Source: Rhizobium indicum
GTDB taxonomy: Bacteria; Pseudomonadota; Alphaproteobacteria; Rhizobiales; Rhizobiaceae
DNA: 64,000 nucleotides
Reading direction: 5' to 3'
Assembly (NCBI RefSeq): GCF_005862305.2
Contig: NZ_CP054021.1
Coordinates: 2,932,501 to 2,996,500, forward strand
Position numbers and translations under genes: made by a program. Shown piece after piece: positions 17,153-26,780 of this stretch. Each line of letters begins with the position of its first letter. Position 1 is the first letter of the stretch. The notes under the pieces were generated by a model. That model worked only from the letters and a program-made list of their open reading frames with translations. It did not search any database and was not told the origin of the DNA.

Positions 17153-17794
17153 ATGACGCAGTCTTTGCTCTTCGGCGCCTTTCTGGCGGCCCTCTTCTAC
17201 GTGCTCATTCCAGGCCCCGCCTTCCTGCAACTGCTCGGCATTGGCGCCGGGCAGGGCCGCAAGGCCGGCGCCTTCTTCATGATGGGGCATCTGGTCGGGG
17301 ACCTCATCTGGTCGTCGCTGGCGCTGATCGCGATCGTCGGCGCAAAGACGATCGGAACCTTGGTCTTCGACCTGCTCGGCCTTGCCTGCGGCTTCTACCT
17401 CGCCTGGATCGGCTGGAGCGCCGTCAATGCCAAGCCGAAAGCGGAGGGACAGGCGCTGGTGGTGGTCGAGCGACCGTTTCGCCGCGGTCTGATCTTCGGC
17501 GTCACCAATCCGAAGGGTTATCCGGTGGCGCTCGCCACCTTCACCGCACTGGTTGCAGGCTCGGCCGGCGCGCTCGATTTCGAGGCGTTGCCGGTGCTGC
17601 TTGTCGTGTCATTCGTCGGTTTCGTTACTGCCGACATCATCCTGATCGGCATCATCGGCGCCGGTACGGTGCGGCGCTTCTATCGTGCCCATGAGCGATT
17701 GATCGTGCGCTGCTCCGGCGTGCTTTTCATGGGATTTGCCGCCCAGGCGCTCTGGCACGCAACGCCCGGCCTGCTCGGCTGGCGCAAAGCCTGA
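17153..17794 (+). CDS. LysE family translocator
   Basis: This is a 213-residue membrane exporter of the LysE/RhtB superfamily, with six hydrophobic segments. The N-terminal signature is IPGPAFLQLLGIGAGQGRKAG and the second block is GVTNPKGYPVALATF. It is distant from the other LysE protein at 7116. The substrate is unknown. CGGAG is placed eight bases before the ATG. It stands next to the recombinase remnant and is followed by a convergent gene, so it is probably monocistronic. Confidence 0.88.
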   Translation: MTQSLLFGAFLAALFYVLIPGPAFLQLLGIGAGQGRKAGAFFMMGHLVGDLIWSSLALIAIVGAKTIGTLVFDLLGLACGFYLAWIGWSAVNAKPKAEGQALVVVERPFRRGLIFGVTNPKGYPVALATFTALVAGSAGALDFEALPVLLVVSFVGFVTADIILIGIIGAGTVRRFYRAHERLIVRCSGVLFMGFAAQALWHATPGLLGWRKA

Positions 17795-17820
17795 CCTAGA
17801 TTTTCGGCATCATGCTCCGA

Positions 17821-18252
17821 TCAGCCATCCAGGAAATTGACGATCGATTTCAGCGTCTGGACCTCATTGGGATCGCCGATCGACATGGCGATCTGCAGCT
17901 GATTCTTGTAATAGTCGAGGAAATTGAAGCTGGTGCCGTCGGTGACGCTGGAGAGATCGATGATATTGCCGAGCGGATCGATCGCATGCATCGGCAGCGG
18001 TTCGGAGATCGCGGCGTAGGTGCTTTGATCGATCAGGCCACTGTCGAAACCTTGGCGTGCGTAATTGCGCAGTTCTCCAGGGCTGACCGCGGTGAAATCC
18101 GGGCCTTCGCCAACATCGTCTTCGATCTGGAACGAGGCCGGGGCGGGAGCTCTGGTCTCGATTTGAATATCAGAGGTCTTCGAACTTTTTGCGTTATTAG
18201 GATTGTTTTTAAAAAGCAAACTCTGAGAAGACCGCACAGAAAAAATTTCCAT
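17821..18252 (-). CDS. Hypothetical protein, unknown family
   Basis: This 143-residue soluble protein has no signal peptide or membrane segment and I do not recognise a family. The N-terminal 40 residues are serine/asparagine/lysine-rich and look disordered. The acidic middle includes IEDDVGEGPDF. The C-terminal 45 residues, from about SSVTDGTSFNFLDYYKNQLQ, look like a conserved amphipathic helical unit. AAGGGG lies about 10 bases before the ATG. It converges on the LysE gene with only 26 bp between stops; a half-copy of a palindromic repeat (TTTTCGGCATCATGCTC) lies in that gap. Confidence 0.65.
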   Translation of the reverse strand: MEIFSVRSSQSLLFKNNPNNAKSSKTSDIQIETRAPAPASFQIEDDVGEGPDFTAVSPGELRNYARQGFDSGLIDQSTYAAISEPLPMHAIDPLGNIIDLSSVTDGTSFNFLDYYKNQLQIAMSIGDPNEVQTLKSIVNFLDG

Positions 18253-18356
18253 GGCGCATGTCCCCTTACAAGAAGATCACCTGGAAACTAGCGCTTGCGC
18301 GTGATTCGCGTCAATCGTTAACGATTGGTTAATTTTCACGTATCAATTGTTGTCCA

Positions 18357-18392
18357 CCAGATTTGGCAGGCGCCCGCCAGATTTGGCAGGCG
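18357..18392. repeat. Short direct repeat upstream of the M3 peptidase gene
   Basis: The 16-mer CCAGATTTGGCAGGCG occurs at 18357-18372 and 18377-18392 with a four-base spacer. It lies about 90 bases before the peptidase start. Its role is unknown; a duplicated protein-binding site is possible. Confidence 0.6.
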
Positions 18393-18480
18393 AGGCAAAA
18401 GGTCCTTCCCGGCAACATACCAATTCTATGACGGCTCTCCTATATTGACGATCCATCTGCATGCCAAAAGGAATTCTCCG

Positions 18481-20568
18481 ATGCCTTCTCCACATGATTT
18501 CAATCCGGCGCTGGTGACCTGGGACGGTCTTCACGGCTTGCCGCGTTTCGATGCCCTGGATGACGGTGATTTTGCCGCCGCCTTCGAAGCCGCTCTTGCC
18601 GCGCATGAAAGGGAGATCGACGAGATCGCCGGAAACGGCGATGCGCCGACATTCGACAATACGGTCGTGGCGCTGGAGATTGCCGGCGATGCGCTGTCGC
18701 GTGTCTCGGCGCTGTTCTGGAACAAGGCAGGCGCGCATACCAATGATGTGATCCAGGCGCTGGAGCGGGAAATCTCGCCGAAGATGTCGCGCCACTATTC
18801 GAAGATCGGGATGAATGCAGCGCTTTTTGCCCGCATCGACACGCTCTGGGAGAACCGCGAGACGCTTAACCTGACGCTCGAACAGACACGCGTGCTGGAG
18901 CGCCACTGGAAAGGCTTCGTCAAATCGGGCGCCAAGCTTGAAAAGGCCGAGCAGGAAAAACTCGCCGCGATCAATGAAAAGCTTGCCGGCCTCGGGACGC
19001 AATTCGGCCAGAACGTGCTGGCCGACGAAAAGGCCTGGGCACTGGTCCTTTCCGACAGCGCCGAGCTCGAGGGCCTGCCGGAATTCCTTCGCGACGCGAT
19101 GGCGGCGGCAGCGCGCGAACGCGGCGAGGAGGGCAAATATGCCGTGACGCTGTCACGCTCGATCATCGAGCCGTTCCTCACCTTTTCGGAGCGCCGCGAT
19201 CTGCGCGAGCAGGCTTTCAAGGCGTGGGTGGCGCGCGGCGAAAATGACGGGGAGACGGACAACCGCGCCGTCATCCGCGAAACTTTGGCACTGCGCCATC
19301 AGGTGGCGACGCTGCTCGGCTACGGCAATTTCGCCGAGCTGAAGCTCGACAATACGATGGCGAAGACGTCGGATGCGGTGAACGGCCTGCTGAGGGCTGT
19401 CTGGGCGCGAGCGGTGAAACGCGCCGGCGAGGAGGAGACCGATATCGCGGCGTTGATTGCTGAGGAGGGCCGGAACCACGAGGTCATGCCCTGGGACTGG
19501 CGCCACTATGCCGAAAAGATCCGGGCGCGGAAGTTCGATTTCTCCGAAACCGAACTAAAGCCCTACCTGCAGCTCGAGAAGATTATCGAAGCGTGCTTCG
19601 ACGTCGCCGGCCGGCTGTTCGGCGTCCGGGCCGTCGAGAAGAAGGGCGTGGCCGCCTATCACCCGGATGTCCGGGTGTTCGAAATCAGGGACCGCGAAGA
19701 CAAGCTCGTCGCCCTGTTCCTCGGCGATTATTTCGCCCGCAGTTCGAAACGATCAGGCGCCTGGATGAGCTCGCTGCAATCGCAGCACAGGCTGGAGCTG
19801 AAGAACGGCCGCCACGGCGAATTGCCGATCATCTATAATGTCTGCAACTTCGCCAAGCCGGCTGAAGGCAAGCCGGCGCTGCTGTCGCTCGACGATGCCC
19901 GCACGCTGTTCCACGAATTCGGCCATGCGCTGCACGGCATGCTTTCGAACGTCACCTATCCCTCGGTTGCGGGCACCGGCGTTTCGCGCGATTTCGTCGA
20001 GCTGCCGTCGCAGCTCTATGAGCACTGGCTGACGGTGCCCGATATTCTGAAGCGTTATGCCGTGCATGTCGAAACCGGCGAGCCGATGCCGCAGGCCTTG
20101 CTCGACAAGGTGCTTGCCGCCCGCACCTTCAATGCCGGCTTCAATACCGTCGAGTTCACCTCGTCGGCGCTGGTCGACATGGCGTTTCACACGAGAACGA
20201 CCGTCGAGGACCCGATGGCGGTGCAGGGCGAGGTGCTGGCCGAGATCGGCATGCCGAAATCGATCGTCATGCGCCATGCGACGCCGCACTTCCAGCACAT
20301 CTTTTCCGGCGGCTATTCGGCCGGCTATTACTCCTACATGTGGTCGGAGGTGCTCGACGCCGACGCCTTTGCCGCCTTCGAGGAGACGGGAGACGCCTTC
20401 AACAGCGAGATGGCGCGCAAGCTCAAGGACAATATCTATTCCGTCGGCGGTTCGGTCGATCCGGAAGACGCGTACAGGGCCTTCCGCGGCAAGCTGCCGA
20501 GCCCGGATGCGATGCTCGTCAAAAAGGGACTTTCGACCTTCGAGGAATTGACAGGCAGCGACGCCTAA
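18481..20568 (+). CDS. M3 family metallopeptidase (oligopeptidase A / Dcp type)
   Basis: This 695-residue cytoplasmic zinc peptidase degrades short peptides, including cleaved signal peptides. The zinc motif HEFGH is at residues 478-482 (FHEFGHALHGML), followed by the downstream glutamate region VELPSQLYEHW. Length and layout match oligopeptidase A or dipeptidyl carboxypeptidase. The frame is open to 18325, but AAGGA precedes the ATG at 18481 and the family N-terminus begins there. It is followed by typA on the same strand after about 150 bp. Confidence 0.95.
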   Translation: MPSPHDFNPALVTWDGLHGLPRFDALDDGDFAAAFEAALAAHEREIDEIAGNGDAPTFDNTVVALEIAGDALSRVSALFWNKAGAHTNDVIQALEREISPKMSRHYSKIGMNAALFARIDTLWENRETLNLTLEQTRVLERHWKGFVKSGAKLEKAEQEKLAAINEKLAGLGTQFGQNVLADEKAWALVLSDSAELEGLPEFLRDAMAAAARERGEEGKYAVTLSRSIIEPFLTFSERRDLREQAFKAWVARGENDGETDNRAVIRETLALRHQVATLLGYGNFAELKLDNTMAKTSDAVNGLLRAVWARAVKRAGEEETDIAALIAEEGRNHEVMPWDWRHYAEKIRARKFDFSETELKPYLQLEKIIEACFDVAGRLFGVRAVEKKGVAAYHPDVRVFEIRDREDKLVALFLGDYFARSSKRSGAWMSSLQSQHRLELKNGRHGELPIIYNVCNFAKPAEGKPALLSLDDARTLFHEFGHALHGMLSNVTYPSVAGTGVSRDFVELPSQLYEHWLTVPDILKRYAVHVETGEPMPQALLDKVLAARTFNAGFNTVEFTSSALVDMAFHTRTTVEDPMAVQGEVLAEIGMPKSIVMRHATPHFQHIFSGGYSAGYYSYMWSEVLDADAFAAFEETGDAFNSEMARKLKDNIYSVGGSVDPEDAYRAFRGKLPSPDAMLVKKGLSTFEELTGSDA

Positions 20569-20725
20569 GACAATTTGATGACACGCTATGATGCGGCGGG
20601 GCGACAGCCTTGCCGCAGCTTTTGCGCGTTCCCCCCTTTCGCAAACGCAAAAAAAACTGTATGGACGCCCCAAACTAATAGGCGCGTCCTCTAGAGCGTG
20701 CGCCCCAGCCTCAGAGATTTCACAT

Positions 20726-22546
20726 ATGTCACTTCGCAATATCGCGATCATCGCGCACGTTGACCATGGCAAAACGACCCTGGTGGATGAGCTTCTCAAG
20801 CAGTCCGGCTCGTTCCGCGAAAATCAGCGTGTCGCTGAACGCGTGATGGACTCAAACGATCTCGAAAAAGAACGCGGCATCACCATTCTCGCCAAGGCGA
20901 CCTCGGTGGAATGGAAGGGTGTCCGCATCAACATCGTCGACACCCCCGGCCACGCCGACTTTGGCGGTGAAGTCGAGCGCATTCTCTCGATGGTGGATGG
21001 CGCGATCGTTCTCGTCGACTCCTCTGAAGGCCCGATGCCGCAGACCAAGTTCGTTGTCTCCAAGGCGTTGAAGGTCGGTCTTCGTCCGATTGTCGCGATC
21101 AACAAGATCGACCGTCCTGATGGACGCCACGAAGAAGTCATCAACGAAGTCTTCGATCTTTTCGCCAATCTCGACGCGACCGACGAGCAGCTCGACTTCC
21201 CAATCCTCTACGGTTCCGGCCGCGACGGCTGGATGAACGTCAATCCGGAAGGTCCGAAGGATCAGGGTCTTACGCCGCTTCTCGACCTGGTGCTCAAGCA
21301 TGTTCCGGAGCCGACCGTCCACGAAGGTCCGTTCACGATGATCGGCACGATCCTCGAAGCCAACCCCTTCCTCGGCCGCATCATCACCGGCCGTATCAAT
21401 TCCGGTTCCATCAAGCCGAACCAGGCCGTGAAGGTTCTCCACGCCGATGGCAAGACGATCGAAACCGGCCGTATTTCCAAGATCCTCGCCTTCCGCGGCA
21501 TCGAGCGCACGGCAATCGACGAAGCGCATCAGGGCGATATTATCGCGATCGCCGGCCTTTCCAAGGGCACGGTCGCCGACACCTTCTGCGATCCTTCGAT
21601 CACAATACCGCTGCCGGCGCAGCCGATCGATCCGCCGACCGTCACCATGTCCTTCATCGTCAATGATAGCCCGCTGGCCGGCACCGAAGGCGACAAGGTG
21701 ACGAGCCGCGTCATCCGCGACCGTCTCTTCAAGGAAGCGGAAGGCAACGTCGCCCTGAAGATCGAAGAAGCCGAAGGCAAGGATTCGTTCTACGTGTCCG
21801 GCCGCGGCGAACTTCAGCTCGCCGTTCTCATCGAAACCATGCGTCGCGAAGGCTTCGAGCTTGCTGTGTCGCGTCCGCGCGTCGTGATGCACAAGGATGA
21901 AAGCGGCCAGCTTCTGGAGCCGGTCGAAGAAGTCGTCGTCGACGTCGACGAAGAACATTCCGGTGTCGTCGTGCAGAAGATGTCCGAGCGCAAGGCCGAA
22001 ATGGTCGAGCTGCGTCCGTCGGGCGGTAACCGTCTCCGCCTGCGTTTCTACGCGCCGACCCGTGGCTTGATCGGCTACCAGTCGGAGCTGCTGACGGATA
22101 CGCGCGGTACGGCGATCATGAACCGCCTGTTCCACGACTACCAGCCCTACAAGGGTGTGATCGGTGGCCGCGTCAACGGCGTGCTGCTCGCCAACGCCCC
22201 CGGCGAAGCCGTCGCCTATGCGATGTTCAATTTGGAAGATCGTGGCCCGATGATCATCGAGCCGGGCGAAAAGGTCTATGCCGGCATGATCATCGGCATC
22301 CATTCGCGCGACAACGACCTTGAAGTCAACGTCCTGAAGGGCAAGCAGCTCACCAACATCCGCGCCGCCGGCAAGGACGAAGCGGTGAAGCTGACGCCGC
22401 CGATCCGCATGACGCTTGATCGCGCGCTCTCCTGGATCCAGGATGACGAGCTGATGGAAGTGACACCGAAGAATATTCGTCTGCGCAAGATGTATCTCGA
22501 CGCAAACGATCGCAAGCGTTTCGAAAAGACGAAGGCGGCTCTCTGA
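20726..22546 (+). CDS. typA: Ribosome-associated GTPase TypA/BipA
   Basis: This translational GTPase binds the ribosome and supports 50S assembly and stress adaptation. Seen in the 606-residue sequence are G1 AHVDHGKT, G2 ERGITI, G3 DTPGH and G4 NKID, followed by EF-G-like domains II, III and V and the BipA-specific C-terminal domain ([12 protein letters not shown]). The ATG at 20726 begins the canonical N-terminus [14 protein letters not shown]; the open frame upstream is not coding. A strong terminator follows. Confidence 0.97.
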   Translation: MSLRNIAIIAHVDHGKTTLVDELLKQSGSFRENQRVAERVMDSNDLEKERGITILAKATSVEWKGVRINIVDTPGHADFGGEVERILSMVDGAIVLVDSSEGPMPQTKFVVSKALKVGLRPIVAINKIDRPDGRHEEVINEVFDLFANLDATDEQLDFPILYGSGRDGWMNVNPEGPKDQGLTPLLDLVLKHVPEPTVHEGPFTMIGTILEANPFLGRIITGRINSGSIKPNQAVKVLHADGKTIETGRISKILAFRGIERTAIDEAHQGDIIAIAGLSKGTVADTFCDPSITIPLPAQPIDPPTVTMSFIVNDSPLAGTEGDKVTSRVIRDRLFKEAEGNVALKIEEAEGKDSFYVSGRGELQLAVLIETMRREGFELAVSRPRVVMHKDESGQLLEPVEEVVVDVDEEHSGVVVQKMSERKAEMVELRPSGGNRLRLRFYAPTRGLIGYQSELLTDTRGTAIMNRLFHDYQPYKGVIGGRVNGVLLANAPGEAVAYAMFNLEDRGPMIIEPGEKVYAGMIIGIHSRDNDLEVNVLKGKQLTNIRAAGKDEAVKLTPPIRMTLDRALSWIQDDELMEVTPKNIRLRKMYLDANDRKRFEKTKAAL

Positions 22547-22614
22547 GCGCCATTCAAAGTGCTGCAGCGTCTTGGGTCTCTCGAAAAGAGGCGCGGCGCT
22601 GGAGAGAAATCCTT

Positions 22615-22646
22615 AAAAACCCCGGCCTTCGCGCCGGGGTTTTTTA
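22615..22646 (+). terminator. Intrinsic terminator of typA
   Basis: The stem CCCCGGC/GCCGGGG with a six-base loop is followed by a run of T and preceded by a run of A, about 70 bases after the typA stop. The flanking A and T runs could make it work in both directions. Confidence 0.92.
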
Positions 22647-22793
22647 TTGTGCGCCGCGTCGATTCCGTCTTGTGACAATCGTTAAAAAAGCGTTAACTTT
22701 TGATCGTCGTCCACATATCAAGTCTGTGGGCAATCGATCACAATGCCTCTGTGCATATGGTTAGTTGCCTTCGGCGGGACCAGAGTAAACGTT

Positions 22794-23300
22794 ATGAAGA
22801 CGTTGTCGATCGATGTCCGGCGGGCCGAGCCGCAAGATGCCCGAGCCATATCGGAAACACATAGGCTTGCCTGGCAACACACCTATGCAGGCATCATTCC
22901 GCATCGCGCACTGACGCAGATGATCGAGCGGCGCGGCGAAAGCTGGTGGCGCAAGGCAACGCGCGGACCGGCGACGCTGCTGGTTCTCGATGTTGCCGGG
23001 ACAGTCGCCGGCTACGCGACGCTCGGCCTCAATCGCGCCCGCGCTCTGCCGCAGGAAGGCGAGATTTACGAGCTTTATCTTCGGCCTGAGTATCAGGGCA
23101 TCGGCCTTGGCAGGATGCTGTTCGGCGAGGCGCGCCGGCTCTTGAAGTCGCTCGGCTGCAACGGGCTGGTCGTCTGGTGCCTCGAGGATAACGAGACCGC
23201 CAGCCACTTCTACCGCAATCATGGCGGCGTCGATTTCTGCGAAGGCATGGAAAGTTTCGACCACAGGCAATTGAAGAAGATCGGCTTCATCTGGAGCTGA
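22794..23300 (+). CDS. GNAT family N-acetyltransferase
   Basis: This 168-residue acetyltransferase has the acetyl-CoA-binding motif A visible as LRPEYQGIGLGRMLFGEARR at about residues 90-110, followed by LVVWCLEDNETASHFYRNHGG, motif B. The substrate is unknown. The ATG at 22794 is chosen because the GNAT fold starts there (IDVRRAEPQDARA); the open frame begins at 22743 without a ribosome-binding site. It stands alone between typA and ppa. Confidence 0.88.
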   Translation: MKTLSIDVRRAEPQDARAISETHRLAWQHTYAGIIPHRALTQMIERRGESWWRKATRGPATLLVLDVAGTVAGYATLGLNRARALPQEGEIYELYLRPEYQGIGLGRMLFGEARRLLKSLGCNGLVVWCLEDNETASHFYRNHGGVDFCEGMESFDHRQLKKIGFIWS

Positions 23301-23500
23301 ACGGCCATTCAAGGTGCCACAGTGCCCTCGGCGTCTGAATAGACGTGCGGTACTGGAGTCGGCGTTCGCCTATCTCCTATTGGAAACTTTTGATGTGAAT
23401 GCGGGCCAGTGCAGTCAAGCATTGGCGCTGTGCGATGTTGCGTTGCCACATGAAACTGATTATCTGGCTGCCAGCACATTCAACCTCGCGGGAGTTTCTT

Positions 23501-24034
23501 ATGCGCATCGACGCCATTTCAATCGGTAATAATCCACCTGAGGACGTCAACGTTATCGTCGAGGTTCCGGTCGGCGGTCATCCCATCAAGTATGAGATGG
23601 ACAAGGAAGCCGGCACGCTGGTGGTCGACCGTTTCCTCTATACGCCGATGACCTATCCGGGCAATTATGGTTTCGTGCCGCATACGCTGTCGGAAGATGG
23701 CGACCCGATCGACGTGCTGATCGCCAGCACCCGCCCGCTGGTTCCCGGCTGCGTCATCAATGTGCGCCCGATCGGCGTCCTGAAGATGGAAGACAATTCC
23801 GGCAAGGACGAGAAGATCATCGCCGTGCCGTCGCCGAAGCTGACGCTGCGCTATGAGAAGGTGAAGGACTACACCGATCTTCCCGAGATCACGCTGAAGC
23901 AGATCGAGCATTTCTTCGAGCACTACAAGGATCTGGAACCCGGCAAGTGGGTGAAGATTTTCGGCTGGGGCGACTCCAAGGAAGCAGGCGAACTCATCCT
24001 CGAAGCCGTCGAGCGGGCCAAGAAGAAAGGCTGA
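23501..24034 (+). CDS. ppa: Inorganic pyrophosphatase
   Basis: This 177-residue family I soluble pyrophosphatase hydrolyses PPi to drive biosynthesis. The catalytic metal-binding signature is DGDPIDVLI, and [11 protein letters not shown] and [15 protein letters not shown] are also typical. GGGAG precedes the ATG at 23501; the open frame upstream to 23399 is not family-like. Its transcription terminator lies within the convergent yggU gene. Confidence 0.97.
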   Translation: MRIDAISIGNNPPEDVNVIVEVPVGGHPIKYEMDKEAGTLVVDRFLYTPMTYPGNYGFVPHTLSEDGDPIDVLIASTRPLVPGCVINVRPIGVLKMEDNSGKDEKIIAVPSPKLTLRYEKVKDYTDLPEITLKQIEHFFEHYKDLEPGKWVKIFGWGDSKEAGELILEAVERAKKKG

Positions 24035-24038
24035 TCGC

Positions 24039-24377
24039 TCAGCCTAAAAATATCTCGAGCTTTTTTACCAAATCCTCCGGATCGCCGTCGATCCGGAGGA
24101 TTTTTTTGCGCGTGGTCTTGCCCGAGATGAGGTTGACGCTGGATTTGGGAATGCGCAGGGATCTTGCGATCAAAAGGATGAGCGCCTTGTTGGCCTTGCC
24201 TTTCTCGGGCACGGCAGTGACGCGTGCCTTCAGGAAAGCTTCGCCCTCGCCGTCAGCCTCAACGCCGTCGAGAGCATCACGCCCGCCATTCGGCGTCAAC
24301 CGGACGGCGAGGCGCAGATGGTCATCGAAAAGGCTCCAGGGACGGCTCAAGCGACCAGCGGGTACAGCGTGGTCCAA
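24039..24377 (-). CDS. DUF167/YggU family protein
   Basis: This 112-residue small conserved protein has the DUF167 core [30 protein letters not shown] and [14 protein letters not shown]. The biochemical role is unknown. It overlaps the 3' end of yggT by 31 bp on the same strand, the usual pairing in alphaproteobacteria. Its own 3' end contains a terminator-like palindrome that reads for ppa on the other strand. It ends only four bases from the ppa stop. Confidence 0.9.
   Translation of the reverse strand: MDHAVPAGRLSRPWSLFDDHLRLAVRLTPNGGRDALDGVEADGEGEAFLKARVTAVPEKGKANKALILLIARSLRIPKSSVNLISGKTTRKKILRIDGDPEDLVKKLEIFLG
24071..24107 (+). terminator. ppa terminator embedded in the yggU coding region
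   Basis: A perfect 13-bp stem (AATCCTCCGGATC and its complement) with a six-base loop is followed by seven T on the plus strand. It starts 36 bases after the ppa stop and lies entirely inside yggU codons for [12 protein letters not shown]. It has every mark of an intrinsic terminator for ppa while being coding on the other strand. Confidence 0.9.
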
Positions 24378-24637
24378 AGCAGGGTGCGCAGGAAGAAGAT
24401 GATCAGCAGCAGGATGATCGGCGAAATATCGATGCCGCCAAGGTTCGGCAGCAGGCGGCGGATCGGCTTCAGCACCGGTTCGGTGACATTATAGAGGAAT
24501 GTGCCGACCGAATTGACGAACTGATTGCTGGAATTGATAACATTAAAAGCATAGAGCCAGGAAAAAATGGCACTGGCAATCAGGATCCAGGTGTAAATAT
24601 TCAAAGCCAAATCAATGGTTTGAAACAGCGCAAACAT
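24347..24637 (-). CDS. YggT family membrane protein
   Basis: This 96-residue inner-membrane protein has two YggT repeats with hydrophobic helices at about residues 5-30 and 65-90 and the signature [15 protein letters not shown]. Relatives take part in membrane organisation or osmotic tolerance, with unclear mechanism. The ATG at 24637 is chosen over 24640 and the far upstream start because GGAG is six bases away. It is first in a two-gene operon with yggU. Confidence 0.9.
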   Translation of the reverse strand: MFALFQTIDLALNIYTWILIASAIFSWLYAFNVINSSNQFVNSVGTFLYNVTEPVLKPIRRLLPNLGGIDISPIILLLIIFFLRTLLWTTLYPLVA

Positions 24638-24776
24638 CATCGTCTCCAATTCGTTGTTGACAGACATGTAGACATTGGCGACTAAACGGGCAAGTGCCGT
24701 GTGGAAACGCACGGTGAATCATGTTTAACGGGCGGCTTTGCAGCTCTTCCGGCGCCCGTCTCCTCGGAAAACATCC

Positions 24777-26024
24777 ATGTCGTTTTCGCCCACCGGAGAC
24801 CGTTTTGCCGCGTTCCGGCATTCGTCCTACACGCGGTTCTTCTTCGCGCGCTTCCTGCTTTCCTTCTCGCAGCAGATCGTCAGCGTCGCGGTCGGCTGGC
24901 AGATGTACGACCAGACGGGCAGTGCGATCTATCTCGGCTTGATCGGTCTCGTGCAGTTCCTGCCGTCGCTGCTGCTCATCCTCGTCACCGGTTCGGTGGC
25001 CGACCGGTACAATCGCCGGGCGATCGCCTCCCTCTGCTCGCTGGTGAGCGCGCTCTGCACGCTGGCGCTGCTCGTCATGACTTTGATGGGAAGCTTCACG
25101 CCGCTGCCTGTCTTCGCGGTGCTTTTGATCTTCGGCATCGAGCGCGCCTTCATGTCGCCGGCAGTGCAGTCGCTGGCGCCCAATCTGGTGCCGGAGGAGG
25201 CACTCTCCAATGCGATCGCCTGGAATTCGTCGTCCTGGCAGCTCGCGGCAATCACCGGGCCGGTGTTCGGCGGCCTGCTCTACGGTGTCAGTGCGCCGAC
25301 TGCCTATACGGTGGCGGTGATCTTTTCCGTGCTCGGTGCCGCCCTTCTCTACATGATCCCGAAACCGGTGCAGAAGACGACGGGCGAGACCAAGAGCTGG
25401 GCGATGATCCTCGGCGGCTTCAGTTTCATCCGCACCGAAAAGGTGGTGCTCGGGGCGATCTCGCTCGATCTCTTCGCCGTGCTGCTCGGCGGGGCCACGG
25501 CGCTGATGCCGATCTTCGCACGCGATATCCTCACCCTCGGTCCCTGGGGCCTCGGACTGCTGCGCGCCGCACCGGGACTTGGCGCCATCGTCATGGCGAT
25601 CTTTCTTGCCGCCTATCCGCTCAGACATCGCGCCGGCATCTACATGTTCATCGGCGTTGCCCTGTTCGGCATCGGAACGATCATCTTCGGCATATCGACC
25701 AACACCGAGGTCTCGATCGCTGCGCTGGCGCTGATGGGAGCGGCCGACATGGTGTCGGTCTATGTGCGCGAGAGCCTGATTGCGCTCTGGACGCCGGATC
25801 AGCTGCGCGGCCGCGTCAATGCGGTCAATATGGTCTTCGTCGGCGCTTCGAACGAACTCGGGGAATTCAGGGCGGGCACGATGGCGGCGATCTTCGGCGC
25901 GGTGCCGGCGGTCGTCATCGGCGGGGTCGGGACGCTTGTCGTGGCGGCGATCTGGGCGTCGAGTTTCCCCAAACTGCGCCGGATCGACACGCTCGACGCG
26001 CCTACCCCAGCGCAATCGATTTAA
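24777..26024 (+). CDS. Major facilitator superfamily exporter, EntS-like
   Basis: This 415-residue inner-membrane transporter has about 12 hydrophobic helices. The motif GSVADRYNRRAI between helices 2 and 3 is the MFS motif A equivalent, and the layout (WQMYDQTGSAIYLGLIGLVQFLP) is that of the EntS/DHA3 subgroup, which exports siderophores or drugs. The substrate is not known. An upstream in-frame ATG at 24738 is possible; 24777 fits the family better. It is convergent with the glutamine amidotransferase gene, stop to stop within four bases. Confidence 0.88.
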   Translation: MSFSPTGDRFAAFRHSSYTRFFFARFLLSFSQQIVSVAVGWQMYDQTGSAIYLGLIGLVQFLPSLLLILVTGSVADRYNRRAIASLCSLVSALCTLALLVMTLMGSFTPLPVFAVLLIFGIERAFMSPAVQSLAPNLVPEEALSNAIAWNSSSWQLAAITGPVFGGLLYGVSAPTAYTVAVIFSVLGAALLYMIPKPVQKTTGETKSWAMILGGFSFIRTEKVVLGAISLDLFAVLLGGATALMPIFARDILTLGPWGLGLLRAAPGLGAIVMAIFLAAYPLRHRAGIYMFIGVALFGIGTIIFGISTNTEVSIAALALMGAADMVSVYVRESLIALWTPDQLRGRVNAVNMVFVGASNELGEFRAGTMAAIFGAVPAVVIGGVGTLVVAAIWASSFPKLRRIDTLDAPTPAQSI

Positions 26025-26027
26025 GGA

Positions 26028-26780
26028 TTAAGCGCGAAGGGCGATAGAAGACGTCGCCTTTGCTGTCTTTCCTTCGAAGACGATGTCGAGAAATTCGGTC
26101 AGCCAGGCTTTCAGCGGCGCGTCGAAGAGCATGCGGCCTTCGAGATGTTCGCGGCCCTGCTGGGCGTTCGGCAGGATGAAACGATGGGCACCATGCACGA
26201 CCCAGCGATGCATCATCACCCGGGTCAGTTCGGCATGGAACTGTAGGCCCCAGGCGTTGCCGTCGTAACGGAAGGCCTGGTTCGGATAGGCATCGCCTTC
26301 GGCCAGCAGGTCGGCGCCGCGCGGCAGCTCGAAGCCCTCGCGGTGGAAATGATAGACCATCTTCGGCCAGTGCATCAGCAGGCGGCCCTTCTCGGTCGGG
26401 TGCAGCGGATACCAGCCGATCTCCGTCGAGCCGTCGGCATTCGACTGCACCTTGCCGCCGAGATGACGGACCAGCATCTGCGCGCCGAGGCAGATGCCGA
26501 GATAGGGGCGTTTTTCCCGCAGCGGAACGTCAATCCAGTCGATCTCCTTCTTGACGAAGTCATCGGGATCATTGGCGCTCATCGGCCCGCCGAAGACGAC
26601 GGCGCCGGCATGGTCTTCAAGTGTTGTCGGAAGCGGCTGGCCCAGAACCGGGCGACGGATATCGAGACGGTAGCCCTTTTCGACAAGCAATTGGCCGACA
26701 CGGCCGGGGCTCGACCGCTCCTGGTGCAGGACGATGAGGATCGGGCGGCCGTCGCGGTTTAAGTTTTGCTCAGTCGGCAT
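26028..26780 (-). CDS. Glutamine amidotransferase, class I-like
   Basis: This is a roughly 250-residue stand-alone GATase1 domain protein. The nucleophile elbow is YLGICLGAQML with the catalytic Cys, and the histidine partner is in WGLQFHAEL. Similar proteins are annotated as GMP-synthase-like or gamma-glutamyl hydrolases. The true reaction is unknown. ATGs at 26801, 26783 and 26780 are all possible; it overlaps the 3' end of the TerB gene and so is coupled to the hemC-hemY transcription unit. Confidence 0.85.
   Translation of the reverse strand: MPTEQNLNRDGRPILIVLHQERSSPGRVGQLLVEKGYRLDIRRPVLGQPLPTTLEDHAGAVVFGGPMSANDPDDFVKKEIDWIDVPLREKRPYLGICLGAQMLVRHLGGKVQSNADGSTEIGWYPLHPTEKGRLLMHWPKMVYHFHREGFELPRGADLLAEGDAYPNQAFRYDGNAWGLQFHAELTRVMMHRWVVHGAHRFILPNAQQGREHLEGRMLFDAPLKAWLTEFLDIVFEGKTAKATSSIALRA

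Noticed and set aside
20852..22303. 483-codon open frame antisense to typA
   Set aside because: typA is unmistakable on the plus strand, and the antisense product has low-complexity charged composition and no family features.
24612..26015. 467-codon minus-strand open frame opposite the MFS gene
   Set aside because: Extremely Arg/Glu/His-rich product, antisense to a clear 12-helix transporter.
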